Source: Coix lacryma-jobi var. lacryma-jobi
Taxonomy: Eukaryota > Streptophyta > Magnoliopsida > Poales > Poaceae
NCBI GenBank assembly: GCA_009763385.1
Contig: CM019829.1
Span: forward strand, 39,966,339-40,030,338
Length of the DNA: 64,000 bases
Reading direction: 5' to 3'
Below the pieces are notes generated by a model, which ran no database searches, was not told the DNA's origin, and was given only the letters and a program-made list of their open reading frames with translations. Of the stretch, positions 31,281-42,804 are shown piece by piece. The position numbers and the translations under genes were made by a program. How positions within the stretch are numbered: position 1 is the first letter of the stretch; every line of letters begins with the position of its first letter.

Positions 31281-33698
31281 TTGTGAGTTTGGTGTGTGTT
31301 TCCCTTTTAGTTGGGGAAGCATTTTGCTTGTTGTATCTTAGTTGGACTTCTCCGATACCCTTTTGTTTTGGGTTTTCCTTTTTAGGCTAGTTTTGCTTTG
31401 TCTTTGATAGACTAGCTTTTGCATGCATTTCATCATGTATTCTAGTGCATTTTAGAGCTTCATGTTTAGAGCAATGAGAATGAGATTATGCTCTTGTTGG
31501 TATGCCCTGTCTATTCATGATGATGCTTGTAGCTTAGGCTCTTTTTGATCACTTGATACATGTTATGAGCTAAGCTATTTTGCAAATGGTGAACTTGACT
31601 AATTTGAGATTGGCAACTAGCATGGATAGGATGTGCTGAGATCACTTGTGCTATCTTTTGTATGCTAGGTTGCTATGTCTCTTGCACTGAGTCATTCACT
31701 TGCTTGGATTGTTCATATTTACCTTGTGCTTAAAATTTGATCCAAGTATTAGTGAAATGAAAAGATCGAGATGGGATTGCATGTGTCAGCACCTCACGGT
31801 ATCGAGACTGTTTCTCATTGCACATTTGAGTTAAACTTGAGCCGTGTAGTGTAAGACCGAAACCGGTGCTTTAAGCTTCCGATTGCTTTTGTTGCATAGG
31901 CTTAGCCCGGTTGAAAAGTTAGGCAATGAACATGTTTTCAACCTCTCGCAATCACATGCTTTAATATGAACTTGTGTTAATACCGCTGCAATCTTCGATA
32001 AAATATTGAAAATAACACAAGTCTATGCTTCACTCTATTGCATGATGATTGAACCTTGCTAGGGGTAGTTCACCTTTTATACTTGAGTTAGCACTTGCTC
32101 GATTTCCTGTCTATTCATGCTAAGTGCTATTTTAGTGGTGAACTCCTTTTCAAATGGCTTAAAACTGCTCATATGCTCACTTGTTTATATTTCGTATTCA
32201 TTTGATCAGTTTGAGCCTTTGCTAGCATTTGTATTGATTGCTACACTTTCAGGGTAGCACCCTTTTGAGCATCTTTTCATTATGATTGCTATACACTTGA
32301 AGCTGTTGCATTGTCCATATCATGCTTTTTTTTAGCTTAGTGTACATCCCCCCAGCTCCGATACACTTTGTGGTCACTTTCAGTGCTTTTCATTGCCCCC
32401 ATATGCTTTTGGTTGATGACTTGTCTTTTGGTTGTGTCAACTTTGTTTTGAAAAATGTCAAAACCCCTCAACATGTTCCCTTTTGTCAAGGGGGAGAAGT
32501 TGTTTGCAAGGGGGAGCTTGAGTGTTGGCACAAAGGGGAGAGTCATGCATTTTTGGGGAGAGCTTTGAGCTAGGGGGAGTTTAGTTCTCTTTTATGTCCT
32601 TCTTCACTCGGTATAGCTCTTTTTTGTGTTTCAATTGGTATCCATCTCTTGGTATGGAATGCAATTGGTGTCATGAGCTTTGTTGCATAGCTTCTGTATA
32701 TAGGCTTGCTTTCAGGGGGAGTCGCTTTTGTCTTGCTGCTTCTCCGCGTGCTCCGAGTGTTTGTGCTCCATTTAGTGTTGAGCCTCTCTTGTGGTTTCTC
32801 TCAGTCGGTATCGAGCCTGCTAGTCGTGTTGAGCCGTTTTTGCCTTTGTCTAGAGGGACTAGCAATTTTTGCTTGGTATTTTCGATTGGTATGGACCCTT
32901 CAGCTAGTTGCGTCGAGCCTTTGTGCCTCTGTCTTGAGGAACTAGCTGTTTTCACCAATTCTTGGCTGTCCGTGATCAGTTTTGCGCTCTTATGCGTTGT
33001 TTCAGCCTCAATTGGTATTGAGCCTTGAGCTAGTGGTGTTGAGCCATTTTCTGCCTTTTCTTGTGGGCTAGCTCATTTTTGACTTGGTTGCGTCGAGCCG
33101 TTGCCCGTCTTTAGGAACCAAGTCTTTTGCTCTATGTGATCGAGTTTTGCTCATTGTTGAGTTGTTGCTCCGATCCCTTACTTGGTTGCGTTGAGCCGTT
33201 GCCCATGTCTTTGGGGACCAAGTTATGTCTCATGACAAGTGATTTTGTTCTTTGCCCTCCGATGGCTTTTGATCACTTGAATGAGATTTTCGGTTATGGT
33301 ATCTCAAACCATCTCTTGTGACTAGTTTTTGTCAATTCAATCATCAAGGGGGAGAAAGAGAAAGAGAAAGAAAAAGGGGGAGAAATTGACCCAAAACCAA
33401 GGGGACAAGTACCTTGGTCTCTCTTTTGTGATGATTGTTTGACAATTTTATTTGAGATTGGTTTTCGAGTGCCTTTTGGGATTCATGAAACTCTTGTTTA
33501 TCTTGACTCTTCGGTTGTGTGGAGGCTTTGCCCGCTTTTCCCGTTTCTTTCGGGACCGAGAGCTTTTATTTGGAGTTTTCATGATCCTTCCTCATTTCAA
33601 GTAGCCTTGTGTTCGCTTTTGCTTGGCTTTTGGGCACTTGGATGAGGCTTGCCTTCAAACCCTTCCTTTTTGGTTTTATTTTTAGTCAATGCATTCAT
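31281..33698 (+). other. SIRE-a 3' noncoding region
   Basis: Resembles in reverse complement the SIRE-b region 43456-44955 (shared phrases around the AAAAGATC(G/A)AGATGGGAT block at about 31760 and 44520). It contains loosely repeated phrases with TTG(A/C)GCCGTT (32770-33240) and several CAAGGGGGAG tracts (32487, 32507, 33345). No credible ORF. Confidence 0.6.
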
Positions 33699-33710
33699 CA
33701 AGGGGGAGAT
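33699..33710 (+). other. Polypurine tract of SIRE-a
   Basis: CAAGGGGGAGAT immediately before the 3' LTR. Upstream copies of CAAGGGGGAG could act as extra plus-strand primers. Confidence 0.82.
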
Positions 33711-36257
33711 TGAGAACATATATGATGAATGATTGACTTTGATGAGGAAGGTTTGAGGCTTTTACCTGGTTTAGTCCATATCTCGCTATGCGCTTATTGT
33801 TTATGACTAACCGGTGGTGTGAGTTGTGTGGTGTTTCTGTGTTGGTTTGCGTGTGCGACATGTGTCTCTTGGTTGTATTGATGTGCAGGTGTGGAGCTCG
33901 GATACAGTGGTCTATGGCGAGGTGAAGGTCAAGTAGAGACGTGTCATGCCGACAGACCGGGAGCGGTGAAGGATGGGTGTGCCGTGCGGCGGACGTGCCA
34001 TGCCGATGTACCCAGAGCGGTGAAGGACGGACGTGAGGCTTGGACTGACGGACCAGAGGGCTAGAGGACCAGCTGTGGTAGCTGGCACGTGGCTTCGGCG
34101 AGCGAGAGCACATGGGGATGTGCGGTGCATCGGCCGAGTCGGGAGGAAGACGTGGCGTCGTGACACTTGGCGGGAGGTCAGACACGGGCTTGCGTGCGGC
34201 GCAAGTGCCGTCGGCCGAGTCAAGGAGGATGGCGGCGTTGTGCCCAGCGTGGAGGCTGGACATGCATCGGCATCGGTACCGGTGGTCGGGGTGTGCGAAC
34301 CACATCGCGTCTACGGTGCGGGTTCGGTAGCTGAGCCTCAAAAAGCTATCATCGACGGTTTCCAGGTTTGGGCCTCAAAACCTGGGCGCGCCGGTTTCCA
34401 AGTTTGGGCCTCAAAACTCGGCGAGGATGGTTTCCAGGTTTGGGCCTCAAAACCTGGGCGCGCGGGTTTCCGAGTTTGGGCCTCAAAACTCGGGGTGGAC
34501 GGTTTCCAGGTTTGGGCCTCAAAACCTGGGCTGGCGGGTTTACCGGTTTGGGCCTCAAAACCGGGGGTTGGTCCAAAAGGACGGCCGACGCGTGGCGGCG
34601 TGGAGAGGCTGGCGCGGCGGCGAAGCTATCCACGAGGAAGGTGCGGTGGTCGACGGTGGCGGCATCAGGGAGGTCGCGTCGAGGCGAAGCTACCGGATGT
34701 GCGGGCGTGGCCGTCGGATGAAGATTGACCGGACTGGACGGTTTTACCCCTGGGGGGTATTTGGGTCGAGTGCTTAATGTAAGGGCGTTTTGGTCTTCGG
34801 ACGTGCGCCTATATATATGAAGGGGGCTGCTAGGGCAGCCGCATCCTTGGGGAGTTCTAGGTGGTGTCTCTCTCATTTTGTTCCTATGAGAGTAGGCTAG
34901 GGTTAGGGAGAGTTGGCTCTTGTTCTTGAGCTTTTTGCCATCCAAGCTTTGTGTTGCTAGGATTGGCTTGTAGCCCGACACCAAGTGATTAATCAATCTT
35001 CCATTCATATGAATCCAAGGATCAAATTCGTGGTTGAATTCACGTTTTGAATTTGTTCTTCGCGTTCTTCTTTTCTCCACGATTTTCCCCTCTCCCGATC
35101 TCCCTCTACGCTGCATCTTTTGCGATTCCGTTTGAATCAACTTGTTCTTTGAAGTGAGGAGAACATCTCCACCGAAGGAATTCTTTCCTACCCTCACGAA
35201 CAAGTGGATCGGGCTGAAATCGTTTTCGTTCTTCGTTCTTTCCCTTTTCTAGTGTTCTTCGGATTTCTCATGGATTAGTTGGGTTGAAGCGATGATATCC
35301 TAGGATTAGCTTCCCAACACGTAGAAGAACACTTGGGAGAAGTTTGGTTGCAGCCCCATTCGATTTGGTAAAGATCCAATCGATTGTGGTTTTGACCCGT
35401 GGCGTTTTTGGGCATTCTGGGTGGTGGCGGACTGTCCGCCCCTCCAGCCGCGGACAGTCCGCGAGTCGGGGCTTCAGCCGAGCAGTGGCTGTTGGCCTCG
35501 GGCCTTTTCCCCTCGGGTGACCGGCGGACAGTTCGCCAGTGTTGGGCGCGGACAGTCCGGGCCCGAGCAGGGACTTTGCAGCAGCGTTGCTGTTTTGGCT
35601 CGGTAGCCGGCGGACAGTCCGCCAGGACCCACGGACAGTCCGGGGTCCACATCGGACGCTGCACAGGGCAGGCACCGGACGCTCAGAGTTCACTGTTCAC
35701 GTGAACCGCGGACAGTCCGGCGTGCAAACCGCGGACTGTCCGGGACCTGTCCAGGGCTGGTTCAGAACAGTTCATTTTTGGGTCGTTTGTCGGCGGACAG
35801 TCCGTTCTCCCAGGCGTGGACAGTCCGGACAGTCCGGGAGTCGGCTGTAGGGTGAGGTTTAGTGCGTTGGCCCTCTCGGCTTTTTCGCTTTGTCTCCGGA
35901 CTTCTCGCTTGCTCCTAGAGTTCACCTAGGAACCTCTCTAGGTATCTTTGCTACTAGTTAGCATCGGTATTTGGAGGAATCCCGACGTAGCCCTCTATCT
36001 ACGTTTGGGAGTGGGTTGTTTAGGCACGAACTTGTCTCGGGGTTTTGAGAGTTTTGATTTGCTCTCTTGTGTGGTGCCTCGCTGTGATCCTAGGGATCAT
36101 CCACCCTCCTTCCGAGGGTCGTGGGCACCACGTTTGAGTCCGAAGCTTTCGGGGTTGATTTTATTGGGATAGAGACCATAATTTCGAGAAGAAATTTTTA
36201 GGCTCTCATTCACCCCCCCCCCTCTGGTCGCCTTGCTGTAGCATTTTCGGTCCTTCA
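33711..36257 (+). repeat. SIRE-a 3' LTR
   Basis: 2547 bp. It retains 273 bp (about 34322-34594) with five GGTTTGGGCCTCAAAACC-type hairpins that the 5' LTR has lost. TATA at 34810. Palindrome cluster at 35426-35842. Ends CCTTCA, then CGGCC. Confidence 0.92.
34358..34568. repeat. GGTTTGGGCCTCAAAACC hairpin array in SIRE-a U3
   Basis: Six to seven units alternating 'CCAGGTTTGGGCCTCAAAACCTGG'-like and 'CGAGTTTGGGCCTCAAAACTCG'-like inverted repeats about 33-36 bp apart (only the cores are given here: AGGTTT / AAACCT and GAGTTT / AAACTC arms). The arms co-vary between units, keeping each hairpin paired. Confidence 0.8.
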
Positions 36258-36430
36258 CGGCCTGAAAATAAAGAAGCTTGTGTGGGTCAAGCGTAACCAG
36301 AAGGATTCATGTGGACCAACGCGACGGGCTTCGAAGGTGTGTCGGACTCGACCAAGGAGTTCAAGTTCGGGTCGTCTTTTATTTTACCTTTTTTGTAACC
36401 TACTCGTGTTAGGGCAAGAGTCAACCGGGT

Positions 36431-36438
36431 TATAAATA
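36431..36438 (+). promoter_or_regulatory. TATA box, Tat-1 3' LTR
   Basis: TATAAATA in GGGTTATAAATAGTTAG, with CAATCAATCAATACACC about 40 bp downstream as a plausible start region. Confidence 0.6.
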
Positions 36439-36930
36439 GTTAGAAACCCGGATTTTGTAAAGACATCCAATCAATCAATACACCGACCACCGGCTAAAAA
36501 ACCTTAGGAGTAGAGTAACGTAGATCTCGGCGAGACCTTCAATCAGATAGGGCTGCATCGGTATCGACCGACCTCCGGTTTGCTTGTAAGTTTCACCAAT
36601 GGCTTGTGTCATCGTATAATAAGGCTATATTTGGCATTGACCAAACTCTTGTTAAACTATGGCATGGTTAGTTATCGGTCCAAGTTCCTCTTTTGTAAGA
36701 CTGTCTGGACTCTGATCAATCTCTTACTTTAGTCGATCTTGACTAGTTATTGGCTCTATTGGTTTGGCAAGCTAATAGATTCATCAAGTTACCGATGTTG
36801 TTTCACGTTTTAATTTGTTTCTTTATGTTTCAAACAACATCTTGCCCAATCAAGATTAACAAAGTGGTTTAAACTTAAAGAACGCTTAGTTTCGGCTGTT
36901 TTAGGGATTTACACGCTTACAACAGAGGAA

Positions 36931-37055
36931 ATAGCCGATACAAGCCTCTCATCGACTATTTTGTCAATCTTGGTTGTTACATGTTGTGCGTTCGAGATAT
37001 TCGATAAAATAATGATATGATCTAAGAGCAAACAGATTCGATCTAACATGTCTAT
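36931..37055 (+). repeat. 125-bp direct duplication, left copy
   Basis: Pairs with 40358-40482 with only a few differences. Together they bracket the 3.3-kb CACTA remnant inside the Tat-1 LTR, far longer than the 3-bp duplication a CACTA element makes. Confidence 0.85.
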
Positions 37056-38439
37056 ATTGCCGTACCTGCGGTCAGTCACCAATAGCCGAGAAGAGGGAGA
37101 CGGATCACGCTTAGGGCGACCGCCTCGTGGAGGCGCTTGGGCCGGCAGGCTGCCGGCGTTGAGGCACCTGGGGATGGGCCTCGACGTGCGGGCGGGCAGG
37201 CGGCGGCGTGTGTGATGGGAAGGGATGCATATAGGCAACCGGCAGGGATAAGATTGGGAGATTTTTTTTTCCTCTTTTATTTGTTGTGTTCAGTGGTGGT
37301 TGGTGGAAAGAGATGGGCGCGAAAAGGCATCGCCGTCCGTGAAATAAAAGTTTGGATCATAGCATTGCTAAGATTTATTTCAATATAAGTTTCAGCTATT
37401 TTGAATATAAGTTTAAAGTCAATAGGCCCCAAAATTCCAAACGGATAAAATAAAAACAGCTCTTTTACAAAAAAAATATGATTTAAAAATGCACATATAT
37501 AACTAGAGGTTGTTCATCCATTAAAAACATTAAATCACTAAATCGCAGTACAATTTAAAAAATACTCATATATAACTAGCTATTAGCTCCAGAATGCCTC
37601 TTTTGTCTGTTTATCATAAATTACTAAATTTTGAATCACTAAATTTAAATCAAACCAAAAATCCAGCAGTGTTTATATTTGATCTTTAATTGCAAAATGA
37701 TAGAACAACATATTTTGCGGTTTACAAATATTCCATAAAAATTGTAGGCAAATTTAGTAATGTGGGACTATACATCTTTCACAAATAAAAACATCTCTGA
37801 ATTAGTCCTATCACTTTCTCTTTTAATATATAAAAAACTCGTGCACTATGGGGATCTTCCACACAATCTTTTTTATTAAAAAATCATGTATGAGATATGT
37901 CCATTTGTGAATAATATGTAGTACTATTTGATAAAATCATTTGAAATATTTAATGCAATGATAATACATCAAAGTATTTTTGTCACATAAGTCTTTAGAT
38001 GTTTCTAATCAAGTTTAGATATTATTACATTCATTCTATGGTAATTTAATAAATAATTGTAATAATAACTAATTTTGGTCAAATAATTCTGTAAATTGAC
38101 AAAACAACATGTTTTGTATAACTCATTGAGATATTTTTTATTTTTTTCTCCATCCAACTTTATTTAAACAATTTAAAATTTATGTCATGATAGCTCAAGT
38201 CATGGTTACTATAACAAATAAAATAAAAAACTAGATCTTTCATAAACATGCAAGTGGTCTAGTGATGGTGGTGGACGTATTATTCTCATATGAAGACAGA
38301 TGTAGGTTTAAATCTTGTTGTCACCTCATTTTCATTATTCTTGTTGTTTTTTCCATGCCATGCAAAATTTCAATTTCAAAAGATAGAAACTTAAAATAGA
38401 AGTTTTGGGATAATAAATGATTTCAAATAGAAAAATCAT

Positions 38440-39440
38440 CGACTACACTTTTTTATAACTCGTTCAGATCTATAAATTTTGCTGTGGTTGTTTCTTCATT
38501 TGAGTTTGTTTGAACAATTCAAAATTTGAATTTAAAAATATACAGAAAAATGTTGAATAACTCATTGGGATCTATAACCTTTATATTAGTCATTTCTTCA
38601 TCAGACATTGTCTGAACAATTAGAAAATTTAATTTTTTAAAATATAAGAATTTTGAACAGAATTAGGACAATAAATGGTTTCAAATGAAAATGTTGTTAA
38701 CAACAGATTTATAACTTTTGTTTTGGTCATTTCTTTATCCGAATTTGTTTACACAATTCAACATGTCGTGGTGACTATTACAAATAAAATATAATACTAC
38801 ATCTTTCACAACATATGCAAGTGGCTTTATGGTAGTGGTTGAGGTTTTCTTGTTATTTTTCTACGCCATTTTGAATTTCAAAAGACGAAAACTTAAAACA
38901 GAACTGTTGAACAGTAAATCATTTTAAATTGATTTTTCTTATATTATTTTAGGACATGATAAATTTGAATTTCAAAATATGAAAACTTCAAATTGAATTA
39001 AAGATAATAATTGATTTTAAGCGGAAAGATCATCAATTACAATTTTTATAACTCATTCGGATCTATAACTTTTGTTTTGGTTGTTTCTCCATTCGAGTTT
39101 GTTTGAACAATTAAAAATTTAAATTTAAAATTTGAGAACTTGAAATATAATCTTAGGATAGTTAATAATTTTAAATGAAAAAGTTTTCAACAATAAAGTT
39201 GAAAATCTCATTGAAATCTACAACTTTTGCATTAGTCATTTCTCCATCAGATTTTTTTTTAAATTGTAGGGAAATTATTTTTTCAACATATAAGAACTTC
39301 GAATAGAATTTTGGGATAATAAATGATTTTAAATGAAAAAGTTGTCCACAACAAAGTTGTAAACCTTATCGAGATGTATAACTTTTATTTTGGTCATTTC
39401 TTCATCTGATTTTGTTTGTACAATTCAAAATTTATGTCCT
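38440..39440. repeat. Degenerate AT-rich repeats
   Basis: At least five loosely similar units of 100-300 bp spacing, built around ATAACTCATT(C/G)GGATCTATAAC, TTTTGTTTTGGT, TTTCTTCATC and TTTGTTTGAACAATT (starting near 38455, 38560, 39050, 39200, 39358). Probably internal CACTA filler; not coding. Confidence 0.6.
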
Positions 39441-39869
39441 AATAGCTCAAATCGTGATACCTATAACAAAGAAAATACATATAAATACTAGATCTTTCAC
39501 AAACATGCAAGTGTTGTAGTGGTTGTGCTTATGGTGTTGTCCTCTTGGAGAGTTTGTTGAGATGCAAGTTCAAATTCTAGTGTCACCCTATTTTCATTTT
39601 TCTTATTATTTTTTCCATGCCATTTTGAATTCCAAAAGATGATAACTTAAAATATAATTTTTGGAACTACATCATCTTATCACTTTTTCACGACATGGAA
39701 AATTTGAATTTAATATATAAAAATTTTAAAGTCAATTTTAATATAGTAAATAATTTAAATTTAAAAGTCCTCACGTGACTTTTTTTGAACAATTCAAAAC
39801 TAACATACTGGTCTAAGTAATAGAAATTAATTGTGACAATAGTAACATGATATTGTATCCATTTAGGAT

Positions 39870-40330
39870 TTTAGTTGCAATATGTACCTAACAATTGCAA
39901 CACCACGTAAGATTTTTACAACCCTAAAAAATCGTGGCAATAGGAATATGCTATTGCTTCCATTTAGAATTCTTATTGCAATAACCACCTAGCAATTGCA
40001 ACACCATTAAACATTATTCCAACCCAGAACAATCATGACAATAGTTACAAGCAAAGGCAATGAAATTCAATAGAGTTGCAATAACCTTAAGTAATTGCAA
40101 CAAAAATCAATACTAATGCAACTCCAAAGCGCCATGGCATTAATGTCAACTAAAAGCAACACAATTCATAAATGGTTGCGGTAGCACACGCCTGTTGCAA
40201 CGACAAACCACGCATATTGCAACACATTTAGTTCGTTGCATTACAGGCATATATTACAACCATTTTATGGAAAGGTTGCCATACAACCCTCCAATGGCAA
40301 CCAAATTAGTGGTGTTGCAGTTGTGTTGCG
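39870..40330. repeat. Subterminal TTGCAAC repeats
   Basis: A dozen or more short TTGCAAC or GTTGCAA copies in both orientations within 0.45 kb of the CACTA terminus. Confidence 0.65.
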
Positions 40331-40357
40331 TGGCATTAGAGATGAATCCTTATAGTG

Positions 40358-41267
40358 ATAGCCGATACAAGCCTCTCATCGACTATTTTGTCAATCTTAG
40401 TTGTTACATGTTGTGCGTTCGAGATATTCGATAAAATAATGATCTGATCTAAGAGCAAACAGATTTGGTCTAACATGTCTATTACGGCTGTATTTTTGAA
40501 CCCCACTGATATACATGATAGATTAGTTTTGTTTGATCTTAAGCCAAATCATGGCTTTAACGGATAGATCTTGTTCGTGCCTCATGGACCCTGCATCGGC
40601 TGAAATAGCCGATTCAGTTATACTTTCTTCATAGTGTGTACTTTTAAGTGGTTTGAAATTAACGGATCTACTCTTTGTACGAGACGTGATCTAGCTTAGT
40701 CATCATTATGGTTGTATGGAGACACCCCACTATTGATGTTTAAGCTATTTTATCGATCTATTTATTATTATGGCTGCATGTAGACACCCCACTGTAAATA
40801 AATAGAACTGCTTGTGCAATTAGTCGATATGTTGATTTAATGTTGCTTAGACGTACACATAGATCTTTATTTCTTTTAAACATCTTTTAAGCTCATCATC
40901 TGTTTGTTTATTCTGAGTGCTCCTTTATATATTTCATAGCCGACATGTTTCACATCTTTTCCAATACTCTTATACAAGTCTCTTGGGAGTTGACTCTGTA
41001 GTCAATGTCCTATCAGCAATGGCTATATCAGAGCCGTATATTTTTGGAACTGTCTGGTACAAAACCGGCAGGTTCTACGATTTAGCAATCTTTTTCTTCT
41101 CCTTGTCAATTAAAGGTCAAATTGACTGGCACGCCCGAAGTCGATCTCACTAAGATTCGGCTCCACCACCCGTTGAAGGTTCAGGAGGTCAGGACCTTGC
41201 TCCGCAGCCCTCTGAGGACAGTGTGCTCGAGTGTGTTGGTGTGACCGACCGAGATTTTAAGTCAACA
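40358..41267 (+). repeat. Tat-1 3' LTR, third piece
   Basis: From the insertion point to the LTR end AAGTCAACA. 40444-41267 aligns with the 5' LTR remainder 17483-18306. The 41268 flank is CACTA exon sequence. Confidence 0.85.
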
Positions 41268-41313
41268 AGAGGACATTGAGAAACTCGGACAAGCTATAAA
41301 CAATTTCATCCTT
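41268..41313 (+). pseudogene. Exon fragment of CACTA Ulp1-like gene
   Basis: Reads EDIEKLGQAINNFI in the frame that resumes at 61478 (LWPRRDVQLMEQ) after SIRE-b and one TCCTT are set aside. This short remnant between Tat-1 and SIRE-b shows both elements hit the same exon 46 bp apart. Confidence 0.8.
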
Positions 41314-41726
41314 TGAAGGACCGAGAACTCTACTAGAAAGCGACCAGAGGGGGGGTGAATGGGAGCTTAAAAATTTCTCTCGAAACTTTGGCCTCTGTCC
41401 CGAAAAACAACCCCCAAAAGCTTTGATCGAAACGTGATGCCCACGACCCTTGGAAGAGGGTGGATGATCCCTAGGATCACAGCGAGGCACCACCAAATGA
41501 GAGCAAGTTAATGACCAAAAGGTTCGGCTCTGGCTCAACCCAAAAACCGACTCCCGAACGTAGATGAACGGCTACGTCAGGAAATCTCCAAATACCGATG
41601 CCAACAAGTAGCAAAGATACGTAGAGAGATTCCTTGGTGAAGTCTAGGGCCAAACTAGAAGTACGAAAACCAAGCGAAAAAGTCGTGAGAGCAAACGCAC
41701 TAAATCACAACCTACAGCAGGTTGGT

Positions 41727-42003
41727 GGACTGTCCGGGCTCCTGATCCCGGACTGTCCGGGCCTACTGCGGACTGCCCGGGCTCCTGATCCCGGACTGTC
41801 CGGGCCTACTGCGGACTGTCCGCGGTTCACTGGCGGACTGTCCGCTGGCCAAAAGAGCAAAATAGCACTGCTACTGAATAGTCCCTGGACAGTCCCGGAC
41901 TGTCCGCGGATGACAACGGCAGACTGTCCGCCGGTCAACCTGGACAGGAACTGTCGAGCTGCGTAGCCACTGAACCGGCTAGAGCCCGACGCGCGGACTG
42001 TCC
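41727..42003. repeat. CGGACTGTCCG palindrome cluster, SIRE-b 3' LTR
   Basis: About nine copies of CGGAC(T/A)GTCCG, several imperfect, including close pairs. Counterpart of the clusters in SIRE-a, the solo LTR and the SIRE-b 5' LTR. Confidence 0.82.
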
Positions 42004-42596
42004 ACGGTCACTCAGGGAGGGCGATTTCAATCGCCCTTCTCCCAAATCTTCCCAAATCCGATTCAAATCAAAATCCTTCGATCCCAAACTTGGAGAAGAT
42101 GATCACAAGATAGTTAGGAGACTATCCCCAAGAAATCATCTGCTCAAATCAACTCAATCAACGGGAAATCGAAAGGGGAGGTGTATGAATCGAAAAAGCG
42201 CCACGAAACTTAAATCGACCTGATCTACTTGTTCGTAAGGAGTTAGATGAATTCCTTCGGTAGAAATGATCTCCTTACATCAAAGAACAAGATGATTCAA
42301 GTGGATTCGAGAAATACGCAGTGAGAGGGAGATCGAGTGACGGGAAAATCATGGAGAAACGAAGAACGCGAATAACAAGTTCAAAACGCGAATCAAGACC
42401 ACGAATTGCCAGCCAAAATTCGTCCCCCCCGAGGAGACAACGAGATTATGGTCTCGTTTCCTTAAAAAGCAAATACACAGAGGTATTTTCACCGTCTCTG
42501 CGGATCTCAGTAGCTACAGCACGGAATGGGAAGCAGGAAACCCTAGAATGAAAATAGCAATGGCTGAGATAGTCTGGAGGGAGGGGCTGCCTCTCC

Positions 42597-42603
42597 TTAT
42601 ATA
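42597..42603 (-). promoter_or_regulatory. TATA box, SIRE-b 3' LTR
   Basis: TATATAA on the minus strand (GGCTATATAAGGAG), matching 60626-60632 in the 5' LTR. Confidence 0.6.
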
Positions 42604-42804
42604 GCCTAATACAATTATTCCCCTTCTACCCCTACTGCTAATGAGCGAGCAGGCTAACCCTAAGGGTATTCCTGACCAACTCGAAGTTGATGGTGATCCG
42701 ACGGCCATGCCCGCACAACTGGTAGCTTCGCCTCGACGCGACCTCACCGATTGCCGCCAAGTGCCGCCACCGCTTTGCTCGTCCTTTTCACGGACCTCCC
42801 CCCA

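Larger units (their letters stand above)
25738..36257 (+). mobile_element. SIRE-a: pol-deleted SIRE-type Ty1/copia element
   Basis: 10.5 kb, perfect duplication CGGCC on both sides (25733-25737, 36258-36262), LTRs starting TGAGAACAT and ending CCTTCA, initiator-Met PBS, one long gag-like frame, a short RNase H scar near 31140-31280, and a long 3' noncoding region ending in a polypurine tract. Protease, integrase and RT are absent. The LTR ends, gag style and 3' region match the SIRE-b element at 41314-61472, so a SIRE-type origin is well supported. It would depend on enzymes from a relative. Confidence 0.9.
36258..37055 (+). repeat. Tat-1 3' LTR, second piece
   Basis: Resumes after SIRE-a with CGGCCTGAAAATAAAG. 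TATAAATA at 36431-36438 is the likely promoter. Its last 125 bp (36931-37055) occur again at 40358-40482 on the other side of the CACTA remnant. Confidence 0.8.
37056..40357 (-). mobile_element. CACTA remnant or non-autonomous CACTA element
   Basis: The right end reads, on the minus strand, CACTATAAGGATTCATCTC at 40357, a CACTA terminus. About 39870-40330 is dense in TTGCAAC/GTTGCAA/GGTTGC motifs, like the subterminal repeats that CACTA transposase binds. 37400-39840 is AT-rich with degenerate repeats; 37060-37330 is GC-rich. The left end has no matching CACTA terminus at the duplication border, so this end is probably lost or rearranged. No transposase frame seen. Confidence 0.6.
17483..41267 (+). 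mobile_element. Tat-1: Tat-lineage Ty3/gypsy element, nested and decayed
   Basis: Plus-strand element whose 5' LTR start lies outside the window because the minus gypsy element interrupts that LTR. Order: 5' LTR remainder 17483-18306, PBS 18315, gag, protease, RT-RNase H, a second (archaeal-type) RNase H, integrase, a 3' region with an antisense gene, PPT, and 3' LTR in three pieces (25658-25737, 36258-37055, 40358-41267). The second RNase H and the antisense gene fit the Tat lineage as known from grasses. It inserted into an exon of a CACTA gene. Many stops and frameshifts mean it is old. Confidence 0.85.

Noticed and set aside
36909..37238. Minus-strand frame across the Tat-1 LTR/CACTA junction
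   Set aside because: Spans an insertion border and has no recognisable motif.
37845..37858. CACTATGGGGATC as the left end of the CACTA remnant
   Set aside because: It resembles the right terminus, but no TTGCAAC-type subterminal repeats follow and no 3-bp duplication can be paired.
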